From contig OZ037768.1 in NCBI GenBank assembly GCA_964035545.1, positions 9,973,241 through 10,037,240 of the forward strand: a stretch of DNA of 64,000 nucleotides, read 5' to 3'. The notes below the pieces were generated by a model. That model worked only from the letters and a program-made list of their open reading frames with translations. It made no database searches and was not told where the DNA came from. Origin of the DNA: Bugula neritina. Taxonomy: Eukaryota > Bryozoa > Gymnolaemata > Cheilostomatida > Bugulidae. A program made the translations under genes and the position numbers. This document shows, one piece after another, positions 48,693 through 61,300 of the stretch (positions are counted from its first letter, which is position 1; each line of letters starts with the position of its first letter).

Positions 48693-48698
48693 AATAAA
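48693..48698 (+). promoter_or_regulatory. Candidate poly(A) signal of the RhoGEF gene
   Basis: AATAAA about 520 nt after the stop codon in AT-rich DNA. Such hexamers are frequent here by chance, so support is modest. Confidence 0.35.
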
Positions 48699-49326
48699 GC
48701 TAATGAAGCAATGGTATTAAACACAACAATGTATACATATTTTAACTTTTTGGCTACCTACGCATTATGTAATCCAGTGTGGAGTGACTGCACTTTTCTT
48801 CTGAGACAATGGTTTTTAATTTAACTTTAGTAACACTTTGGATAGGTATAATAATGGTCTTCTACCTTGTGGAGATACCTAAGGATAGAAAATAAGCCAG
48901 TTCAATTATAGAATTATCCTATTTAAATCTAGGTATGATAACTCTGTGGTAAACAACGGTTTAGTATGCATGTTGTAGACCTGTTAGTAGAGTTGATAGG
49001 AAATAATATACATGATTTATTATTAGTGGCTTTATGATAATATAGAGTTATCGTCACCTTGTTCTTTTAAATTTATCAAGTGCGGGACGAGTGTAATTTA
49101 CCGTATATCGTTCTCAATAAATAGACAGAACGTGTTAAACAGTCACAGTTTATCAAACATTGTCATTTCTACAAGTTCCGAAGTAACTTACTTTTTCAGA
49201 AATTGTTAACATGATATTTACATTATGTGACCTGTATTCGTTTCTGGCAAATATTTATTTAGAAGTATACTGTGCTTGTATTATATGTGTGTAGCAGTAC
49301 ATTTAAAGTAGAACACGTTCACTATT
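48699..49326. other. Gap upstream of RASA1
   Basis: AT-rich DNA with no open frame of note. It should hold the RASA1 promoter and 5' UTR. No clear core promoter element can be placed. Confidence 0.45.
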
Positions 49327-52300
49327 ATGGCTAATAGTGGTGAAGATGCTTCTAACGATGATGCTATTCGTTTGCGATTGGAAGGCCCTCAAAAAACTAG
49401 GTAAAATAAAAATTATCTTTTAAATAAATACTTAACGCTTAGTCTTACTCTTTGATTTCAAGTTAAATTGAAAAATGAAAACTATAATGTTTTAACCAAA
49501 AATTAATTTATTATACAAGCTCTTTAAAAAAGGGTATATAAATAGTATTCAATAGGCACAGCATGCAACAGTAATTAGTTGTCAAAATTTCACTTGACTT
49601 TTTTAAGTTTTAAATTTATCAGTAATCACTATGATTAAGTTAAAGTCAATATCAACGATGTGCAATGAAATTATTAAAAGTACTGATCAACTTAGTTAAG
49701 GTTATGTGCTTGTATAGAGTCAATGTAATATAAAAAGTCTAGCATTAGTAGTAGCACAGTATAACTATAAGTATAACTATTACTATTAGCATTTGTAAGA
49801 TTATCATTATGATTATGTGTCACAGTTAGACTGAGTGTGATAGTCGTAGTGTGGGTATTAGTATTACTATTGAAGTACTATGAGTATCTGCATGGCTCAC
49901 AGTAATACCAATACTAATACTAATAGTAATAATGGTGCTGCTGTTGTGATTATCATATTGATTGCCCACATTACTAGTACTACAGCTATGATGATAATTA
50001 GTCTATGGGTACGACTGGGAGTTTTATAATAAATATAAGTTATGGGTATTAGTATATTTAAGAGATTTAGATTGAGTACAGTACAGTACATGTAGTTCGT
50101 GCTACAGTGACTGTTAGTCTTATTAGTTATTAGTAGTAGGTAGCTGCAAATTTAGTATAAAGAAGATTAACATTAATGCAACAAAGTTTTTAATAATTTA
50201 TAAAACTAAAAGTAGGTTAATTTTCATAATGTTCACTGTAGTCACTAATTTGTTGAATTCATTTAATTTTTGAAGATGCCCTTTTACTGTTTTATTGGAT
50301 CTTGAGCTATACATATTTACAATGGTTTACTAGATTGATGAAATCAGAGTTATAGAATTATAATTAATAGTTGATGTTACGTGTTGTAGTAAATTAATCA
50401 AAAATAGCTATTGTAATAGTTATCTTTTACTGAAAAAAACAAATTTGTTAGCTTTTTAAATATTTTAGTTCATATTATCACATAATTAATTTCTTATCAT
50501 GGTTAATTAGATAATGATAAAACTATCATTGTAACATTCAATATATGTAAATATTTGAGCTAGAGCTTGAAATAAACCCAAATTAAAATCAAATTAATAC
50601 GTTTTTAGTTCTACAATATGATTATACCTGACTATCAAAGTCATTAAAATTCGAGTTCCCAAAGCAATAATAATTAGGACTTTTATGCTTGTTAGTGGGT
50701 AGTAGCTGACCCTTATGATATTACCTTATAAAATCATAACTCACCCATAAACTATAAATATCAAGTGTTGACTAAATTGTTTTAATAAAATACCGTTAAG
50801 ACATTGATTTACTACTTGTATGTATTTAACATTAAAAATAAGCTATTTCAATTTTATGATGTTCAATATTTCAGTAGGTAGTAACTTTGACATCTGTAGC
50901 AAGTAATTTTATTTGTTTTTCTCAGTCAGCAGTACTTTTAGCCTGTGTTACAAACTTTTGAATATTTTTAGTTTGTTCATGCTTAAGAATGTTGATAAAT
51001 GGGTAAGGAGATGTTAGAACTTAAGCTACATTTCTAGTCTTGAAATTTTATACTGCCTCTGAAAATACGGCCTTTGCCTCAATTCTTACATTAACAGATA
51101 GAATGGTTAAGAATGATGCTATGGGGTGTCTTCGGGTGGGAATTCTATTTGAATGCTTGATTTGTTGTTAGCTGGTATCATGGGAGATTGAGCAGATCAG
51201 GTGCTGAAAAGATACTTGGTGAATTTGGACAACCCAAGTGTTTCCTGGTTCGGGAGAGCATAAGTAAGCCAGGTGTTTATGTTTTGTCTTACCTCGGAAT
51301 GCCGCCATCGACGGAGTTTAGCCACTTTCGGTAAGATTGAATATCATATTGTATATCAAATATAGGGAGCTGCTTTAAGGGAATTCTTAGCTTTTCTTTG
51401 TATATACTTGTAGTATTTTTATCTAGCAGACAGCAGCATATAAGTTATACTTCCAATAAATTACAGTGTTTTGGAATAAACTTTTCAGATACTGCAACAA
51501 TTTAAAAAATTATAGAGGCTATTAGCAATTTAATGAGTCAATTTGTTTTCAGTTTTTTTCAGATGTGAAGTTATAAGTATGTTGTGACTGCAGTTGTGTT
51601 TGAAGTGACCAAAATGACAACTACTGATATTATTTATTTTTCTAAGCACTCTATAAGCTGTTTCAAAATGCTAATAGATTCTACAAAAATTTAATTTTGT
51701 CAAAGAACATTTACTGTAGCTAGTATCTGCTTAGTTCTTGTTTAAAACGAAAAGTTTTTCAATACAGAAACTATAGTCAGCAGTGCATACAACCTGAACT
51801 ATTTTATACTATTGTTCTCATTTTCAAGTTTATCATATAATGTATCATACAATTGATAGCATCACATCTATCTGTGGCGAGTATTACACTGGAGGGAGGC
51901 AATTCTCATCTCTAGAAGATCTGGTAGCTTACTATACGGACCACTCAGACCTGTTGCCAGGAGAGAAGCTCACAGTTCCTGTTCCTCCAGATAAGGTACC
52001 CTGAAACTCTTTACTCTTTAGTAGGTGTGCCAGGGATACGCTAACAGATTTCACTAATACTTAATAGTGAAAAGCTAGTAGTTATATAATGTATTATACT
52101 TTATAAGCTACTCCATAATTTAAACCATTGACCGACCGCTATGCTCAGAGCTGCATAATAATAGACTTGAAATTGGCATTGCTTTTTAGTCTCTTAAGCA
52201 GCATAAATGTGAGTTGTTATGCAGTGTACTAACGCTTCTTATATATGTTAAAGTTTTCTGACAATTAACAGATTGCCATAATTTTTATTATTCGTATGCC

Positions 52301-55300
52301 TACAATGCTAGCTTGACTCAATTTGGCAGGGCGTAGACGACGTAAGGTATGTGAAAGCCATGCTGCCGTACCATGAGAAAGTCGCGGACACAGACGAGCT
52401 GGAGTTTGAGAAAGGAGACATCTTCAAAGTATGCAATGGACTCGATGATGGTTGGCTGTGGGCCATAAACCAGAGAACTGGAGATCGGGGCATCATATAT
52501 TCAGACCTGGTGACGGATATTAGAGTCAGTATTGTCATCTGCTTCTTCAGACTACCAAAATAATATATAGTTGAGCTAATTACTGCAGCACAAACTATTA
52601 AGTAAATAGAAAGTTAAAGTAAGACTCTATTGAGACGATAAAGGACAGTTTTGTAGCATGATAGTCTTTATACTTACAGGATGATCATGATGTGGAAATT
52701 ATAGACGAACTAGACTACTTCCACCCCACTATAGTGTATGATGAAGTGAAGGAAGTATTGTCAAAAGGTTAGACATGCTATTAGTTGTACTAAATGTGAA
52801 GTCAGTAAGGTATATAAATGATTGAATGTATAAATGCAGCGGCGCATTGATGAAATAATACATGATGTAAGGCAAAATTGTATGATGAAATTTGATCAAA
52901 AATCTGTATTTTTAAATTGTCATGACATATTGTCTTATATATGTGTTTAGTGTTATCAGATGCAGGATTATTTCTAGATCAAAATTTTGTGCTGATTATA
53001 AATTTACAAACTCTAGATTTGTATCCCTACCCAAACTCATGTTATTGAAAAAAAAGCAAATCGATATCTTGGATGGGTAATAAAAATGCAACAGAACTTT
53101 CTGATGTTGGAGAGGTCTTTGTTGATGATTTGAGATGTTAGATGACCAGATCTCTCGAAGCTCCTATAGTGACAATTTCATGATACATGCGAAAATAGAA
53201 ATTTCTCCTCAACCTGTCATCATAGCAAACTGTAATATAAGCATAAACATGTATTATAACTAGGTGGTACCCTTTTGAAGCCGGCTACCACAGCGATCTT
53301 ACAGGATATCTACTCAAATCAACTTCTCCAATATATCATTACGCAGCACGTATTTTTGTTTATGCTTGTCTAGGCCTGTCTCCCTCTTTTATGTGTGGTT
53401 ATCAATTTTAACCTTCTTGCTACATCTCAGTGTGGACAGTCTGGACAGTTTAATTATATCTTCATAAGGTTTGCACTGTTCATTTTAAAATTTAGTTCAA
53501 TTGTTTATTTTTCTTTTCAAGTTGGAGCCATATTTCTGTACTTACTAGTTACATGGTGTTATCACCCCGATTCCTGCACATCTTGTAGCTCTATTACCAT
53601 ATCTTGGTAGGTTTCTGTTCAATTCCAGGTTCCTTCTCTATCTAACTCTGTCTCATTTGTCTTTACCGCCGTTATTTAGTCATCTAGGGTCAGCCTTTAT
53701 GTCATGAAATTTTTGTTTTGGTTGTGTTTTAAGCTAGTTTCCCTCCATTCTCATCTCTGAAATTCTCCTGATGGCCTCTAGGTTCTTGCTTGGCAACACT
53801 CTGCTACTCACTCTGCTTGTCTGGTATCTGCTGAGCTGTTATTTTCTTCATATCACTCCTGTTGTTACATCTCACTTTTATAGAGTAGAGCCTTATTTGC
53901 TGTAATATTCCTGTTTTTCAACTCGTATGTGCCTACTCTTGATGAATCTATAGAAATGTTCTAAGAAATTTTAACATTTCCTATTTTATTGATTTTAAGT
54001 CTATTTTCAGATAGTATGCTTCTGAGATCATTAAAGATTGCTGCTTGCTTCAGTCAAATGCTACCAAATTCAATTGTTTGATATTCATTTTTTTATTTAT
54101 TCGGGACAACTAGTTATACAGCAGTTTCTACTGATTGTTAGAGGGGGGAGGCAATTGCTGCAGATGGCCTTTTTTGTATTTTATATTCTATTAAATTATC
54201 TATCAACTCTTGTTCCTTGAGTTCTCTTTGCAGTACACATAGAAGTTATTTTAAATATACTGATCCAATTATTATTATTATTACTACTCACTATAGCATA
54301 ATGTAACAAGAAAATAATATAATGTGACACATTTGTACAAAAGAAAAATATAAAAATTACAACTTAGAGTTTTACTAACTAATTTGCATGGTGTGTGACA
54401 ATATGTAAAGAAGTCATGTTCAATAGCACTATAGGAAATAAAACATACCTTTGTACTTTTATAAATATAAATTTATCTACTAGTTGAAACCGACTAACTA
54501 GCTGAACTCCTGGGCACAGACTGGTAACTTTAGTAAGAATAGCTGGTAGATCTCAAATAGCATGAGAAATAGCTTTATTCTTATTCATCAAAGCAAAGAT
54601 AGCCCAGCTTTTTTATGATAGCTATTGGTAATCCTTACTCTAACATATTCCTATTGTATTTTAAACTCTAAAATGCTTATTGTTTCTTACAAGTTCTGAT
54701 TTTTATGTTGAACTTTAGGTCATGTTTAATAATTCCTCCAAACCACACCTTATGATGGTTCTGTAGACCTTCCATGCTGTTTCTTCACCATATGTCATGG
54801 CTTGGTCAGCTGGTACTTCTTCAATCACACACCTGGGTACATGAATAGCAGAGGGGATAACCCAGTTTTTCTCTAGCTATAATGTTTCTTTCATTTTAGT
54901 AGTATTCATGATAACATGTAATTATGATCATTCCTCATATGTCAAAAGAGATGTTCTGGCATTCTCCTTAGGCTGGCTCTAGAAATTTTTATTAATCCTT
55001 TCTAACTCTAAAAATGATTGTAGTTGATTAACTCCTCAGTTCATTATTTAATGGCTAAACGTCACGTCTACAGTGCTCCAGCTAAACTAAGCCCGCGTTG
55101 CCATACTTCTGGTTTTCTCTCTCCCAGCACCCTGAGTCTTCTCATACCATATAATTGCATAACTTAATGAAAAAACTTCCTTGGTGATTTTTAAAAGCTA
55201 GATGGTCTCCTTCACTCATGTATTATAAATAAAGCACTTTAGCACAAAAAATACTTCAACTATTACATTAAATTATTAATAGAATCTATACAGTAGGATT

Positions 55301-58300
55301 CAAGGCAAAAGGTTAAAATCAACTTTTAGCACTGGTCGTTGTGCTAATTCAATCGAGTGTCAATATATTTTTTTTCTGGTCACAATAGGTGTTTTAATTA
55401 TTTAATTTTATTATTTTGTAGAATATTTGTTTTACCAAGTGCTATAAATTCTAAGAGTCATTGTTACTTCTACAACCTATGCTGTATCAACAGGCATAGT
55501 AGGTTTTATACTGAATACTGTTTACTGATACTAATGATAATTTTACAGCTGGAAACAGGAGTTATCTTATCCGACCAAGCGATGCCACTCCTGGTGACTT
55601 CACCCTCTGTTTCTACGAGAACAGCACTTTGCACAGGTTCAAAATTAAAAGGCATGGTAAAGGGTTTCTCATGGGTTCCAGATTTTTCCACAGGTATGTA
55701 CTGAAGGCCTGGCCACACTCGTGAGAATCACACGGAATCGTCTATTTGACGCGAAAACACAATCGTACGAGAAAATTTGAGGGGTGTACACAACGAAGAC
55801 CATGGACGAAAAATCACAATCAACAATAAGTACCATTTGATTGGTCAATAAAATTTTAGCAACAGTAATTATTTCATTTCTACCTCGTTTCTCTATTTAA
55901 CAATTTTCTGCTGTTTGTATCTCGTGCAAGACTCATTCACGGACTATTTATTATGTGTTTCGTTCGACGAGTGTGTGGCTGGTAATAACGAGAGAATAAC
56001 TCACAAAAATCGTCACACGATTTCGTGTGATTCTCACGAGTGTGAGGCTAGGCCTTAAGAGCAATACTCTATGTATTTTATACATGTAACTGCACCATGT
56101 GCGGCTAAACTGGAGTTGTCTGATCTTAGAGTTGTAGTTCATAATGCAAGTTGTTTATCTGAAAATACCAACACTAATTATGATGAGAAGAACACAAGTC
56201 AAAGTCATTATTTGCAAACGTTTTTTCCATAACTTTTAATCGTGAATCAAACTGATACAAAAAAATTTGCTCTGTATTATTTTATCAATGACTGCTTTTT
56301 CCATTAACATCATCTTTTTTAACCCCAGAGTGGCTCCAATAACATTGTAATTATATTCTAATAGACATTTGGCTTGTCAAAATGCATACACGTGTTTCGT
56401 GGCTAGTTGCTAGATTTTGAAGCACTAGACAGAAGTGAAAGCAATGGCTGACTTGCATATGCTCTCTCTGTTGCACAGAGTAACAGATATTATCACACGA
56501 TATACTCAAGAGCCTATTACACACACTGGAGAGTTCCTGGAATTTCCTGTCAAAGCTAACAGAGTCAGCTCTCCTGATATCAAGTCTTCTTCTCAGATAC
56601 AGCAAGTGTTTCAGTTGATGAGACAGTCAAGTGCTGGAGTCAAGCTTGTCACTCCGAGGTCAGACCAGCGTTCAATGAATGGCTACCTCTACATGAAAAA
56701 AGGTATGCAAACATTATCAATGTATACATCATTATAAGTTCAGCATGATTTAATCTTTATGTTCAAATATAGAGTGTGTAGTTAGGTATTATTACAGGTT
56801 TTTCAAGTATTATAATATGTTTATGAGACAAAAACTGGAAAATGTTATTAATACTTTTTTTCATTTCGATACTTTTTTGAGGTTATGTTTCATGTACTAA
56901 AACAGACTGATATATTTTATCTATCATATTTATTGCCTTACTAAGGTAAATGTTGATAACATGTGCAGCTGGATATACTTGAAACTCAGTGTATGAGAGC
57001 ATAAAGTTCAGCGGCTCATTTTACTTAATTTAGTACACACTCCATATCTTTAGTTTTTTGCCTTAAAGTAACAAAATATTAACAAATCTAACTAAATAAT
57101 CAATGTTTTTTTCTAATTGTTGCTCAATTTTCTATGTTGTTGTTTTTATAATTTTTTTAGTAAATTGGGATACACAGACTGTGATGATCTTTTCATCACG
57201 ATTCAATAATTTGATGGTAATTGAGCAACAAGGAATCGTACTGTGTTTTTCATTTAATTAATGGACATCTTTTATCATCTTTGACAGGCTAAGATAATTG
57301 TTCATTGTCAAGTGGCAGACATATGTTTGAAACTGAATTGAGCTTCATGAAAAATGCATGTTCTAGCCGACCATTTCTTAAAGTCTTTCTGTTGAAACTA
57401 CAAGATCAGAATTGTTTATTCATTTAAGTGCAGGAGGACTCTCTTTGCATTTTCAAGTCTCCTTTCTCCTTTGTTCATGTATATGTAGCTTATTTTACGC
57501 AATAATTTAGCTCATTCTCTAACTATCGCCTGTCTCTTTTAGGCGACAAGTCCTCAAAGAAACCCAAGTACATGTTTTTTGTGCTAAAAGGGGAATCCCA
57601 GCACTTGTATTACATTGAAAACCCAAAGAGATCCAAACCAGATGGGATTATAGATCTCAACTACACATCATTGTATCCTCTACATGAGAGCTGGCTTTCA
57701 AGGTAAATGAAATTATTTGGAATTAGTGAGATGAGAACCAAAGTGATATATGCAACAGAGTTGTATGTTTTTTCACTATCTTAAAATAACTCTATAAAAG
57801 GGGTTTATGACTTCCACACTGATACTAGCACACCATGCCACCTTAGCACATAAATTTCGACAGATGATGGTAATTGTACTATCAAGTCTACTGATAGTTA
57901 CTGAACTGAACTAAAGTTGCTTCATCTGTTTATTAGTACATAAAGAGATAAAACTGAAAGGCCTCAGTTAATTTTTTTATTGAGATTGTTTTTAATGCCA
58001 ATAGCTTTTAGTTAATGAAATGCATTACAATAATAGATCTATACATACATAACATAGAATATTCAGCAATGGAACGAAATTTAGAAGCCAAAAACATAAT
58101 TGCCAGTACAACACAGACATTTTGATTACTACTCAGAATGATTGAAAAGGTACATCATATATTTTCGTCAAGTAGTTTAACAGATTTCTCCAGGGAACTG
58201 TACACATATAATATCAGCACCCTTTTCATCTTGGAATTCCAGTTGTACTACCAGTCTAAGCTAAAATACAAACATAAAATTTATTAATTTAAAACTTTAA

Positions 58301-61300
58301 GTGAAGGCATCTTGTAAACTTGAAAGAGAAATCAATTATCAAAATGATAAAACAATAGTATTATTATTACCGATGGATATTCCTTTAAAATGGGTATCAC
58401 TGTCTTAAACGTGTACTCTTTTCCCACTGCAGTAGGGCAGGTTACCCCTTGGTCGCATGCATTTGGGTCTGGTAGTTTGAAGGGTACCCAAACAACAACT
58501 TGCCCCTTACACACAACATTCATCTGGTTGGCTACTTCATCTGAAAGTAATAGTAATGATGGTGAAGGCAAACTTTTGGGGTTTAGTGATAAGAAATGAT
58601 GAGTCTATGAATTATCTAAAACTTTTTAATATTACCCCAAGATAAAACCATTTAAAGTTTAGACAATCATGGGGTGATTCTATTCAAACATGGGGTGATT
58701 AAATTAGGTCAAAAATTCAGCCAATAATAATTACTATGTACATACTGGTGACCAGGTCAACAATAGCGGTTACATTAGTTCCTTTGGGAAATGTGCAGGC
58801 TCCTTTGGGGGGTGGGTCAAGTGTGATGGAGGTTACCTTGCCTCCCACTGAACCTAAACATGAGTAATAGAGTATCAAAATAATGTAAATTGGAATAGTT
58901 GTACAATAAATCCTACCTTCTTTTCTAGTTAGCATTGAATACTCAGTATACTAATATTTATTTAAACTAAAACATTAACTATGCAACTACTCATTCATAG
59001 CAGTTAATTTAAATTTAGTTATCAAAACTGTAGTTCCAATCTAATCCTATCTGCAATTTGTCTTCAAAATAGAAATATAATTATTTGGTAAAGCAAGCCT
59101 ATTCTTATTTTAACAATAACAGAATTTACGATAATTGATTTTAACATGTTGAGAATGAAAATGTCTAACAGTGTAGCAGCTAGTGACTAAAAGTAAATAA
59201 GAATTATGAAAATATCAAAAGTGTATATCACCATTAACCTACTATCACTACATGTACATGTATATGCTATATTCAATATAGCATATATTTCTAATACTAA
59301 TATTAACATAATATTAGTTTTATTCAATTGCTTTACGGCTTCTGAGTTTTTCTTCATGGACATACTGATTGTGATATTATTTTATACATAGTAAATTGGT
59401 CCTAGTTGTACTGTAGTAATATTAGTGTGTAAGCTAAATCTGAAAGTAAAAGTTGCACTTGTTAGCAGTTGATGATATTAAATTCGATAAACTTCAAATC
59501 ATTATCACCATAACATTAATTATAAGTATAACGATCACTAGTAACTATTATCTATAAGTAAACCTTCACCACAGTGGCCTTCTCATTCTGTAAATTGATA
59601 ACTTTCAAGTTTTTTAAACTAAGTATTACTATTACAGTATTAGCATTAGTATATTATAATTATGGCTATAATATTATTATTCAATATAAAATTTTTATTT
59701 TTTTTATTTTAGCTTTGCTTTTATTTTCAAGTCAAAATTTGTTGCAATAAGTATGTTTATGATATTCACATTGATTGATGAATTATTAAAATTATTGTAT
59801 ATTTTATTTAAAATGAACTAGTACTACTAGTGCTATTAGTAGTAGACTAGTAGTGGTGTAAGTAAACTATACTAGTAATACTGATAAGTACACTAATCAT
59901 ATAATAATAATGTAATGTAATTAGTAATGGTATTAATAATTATCATAATCATAATTCTAATAATAATTATGATCAACATCCAAATTAAAATAACTTGAAG
60001 AAATCAACATTAACTTTAAGCTTAAGAGTAACAGCATCTTGTACTTAATCTTATACTTATAGTAAAATTAAATTGCAGAATGAGCATGTTTTGGTTTATC
60101 TTATTCTTAGTCTTACCACAGTCTTTCATCGGAAGTGAAGCTTGAGTTTTACTTGAATCAAAACTGGGCACTAGGCTCAGGCTCGCGGTTGGCATTACAA
60201 GACAAAGAGTTACAAACAAAATTGTTATTGAATGCATACTGGTTTATTACAAGTAGTACAAATACAACTAAAGCAAAGAAAAATTAAGATCAATCGAATT
60301 AAGCATGCAAATCTGTCAGCTGCTGCGCCTCTAATGGCACTTATAGTTATATCAGTGTTGGCGTTGAATAAAATATGAATAAAATTTAACCCAAGAACCG
60401 ATCCTGCATGTCGTAACGAGTTGGTGTTCTTGCGGTGCCTGTTTATTCTGGCCTCGCTTAACAAAATTGTGTTATTTAGGGCTAAATTTGTCATGTGATG
60501 GTATGATTTTCTTTTATTCCAAATCACGTGAATAGCGTCTCAAAAGTTTTCTACCTAATACTTTATCAACTTGGAGTTGTTCTCTTTTGAACATTGATAG
60601 AATTTCATGGAGTTGCGCAATACGAAAGCTTATTAAAAGAATCTTAAGACTAAAAGTAAATTTTATGAAATGTTCACATTCAAGAAGTTATCCAATTTAT
60701 TAAATGTTGAAAATCATTTGATTTTATTTATTTGGATGAAAAATGAAATTAAATAAACAATAAACTTTTTATAAGTAATTAAATGGAGCTTCATTATATG
60801 AATTTGTGGTAAACACGAAGGTATAATTAATACCGAATAAGACTATGATAGAGTATAAAATCTAAAAGACTTTTAATTGAGCCTAAAAAAAAAGAATTTT
60901 GGAGGAGAAGTGAAAATAGATAATTAAAGAATTGAATGTAGCTGTTATGTTGTGAATTGGATACATAACCAGTAAAGTTCTTATTTTTGTTTATTGATGA
61001 TTGACTAATTTACATAATAATTATTAATTCATACCCACAAAAGAATACTATAGAAATATGAGTATTTTGGCATACTTGCTAATAGATTGTCAATGTGAGC
61101 TCTCATCTGATGATTGAGAGAGGTAATACAAATAATGGATGAAGACTATCTACAGAAGAATGAATATTGAAATTAAATGGCCTCTCAATGAATTTTAAAG
61201 GAATGAACCAGAAATTTTATTAGCATGCCTTCCATTAAAGATTGTGAAAATTAATTGCTATCTGTCAAGTGGATAACTCTGATATTCCTCTCCCTATTTA

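Noticed and set aside
60225-60527. 100-codon minus-strand frame above the NPC2-like start
   Set aside because: It overlaps the signal-peptide exon in another frame and has no recognisable domain. More likely 5' UTR or promoter sequence.
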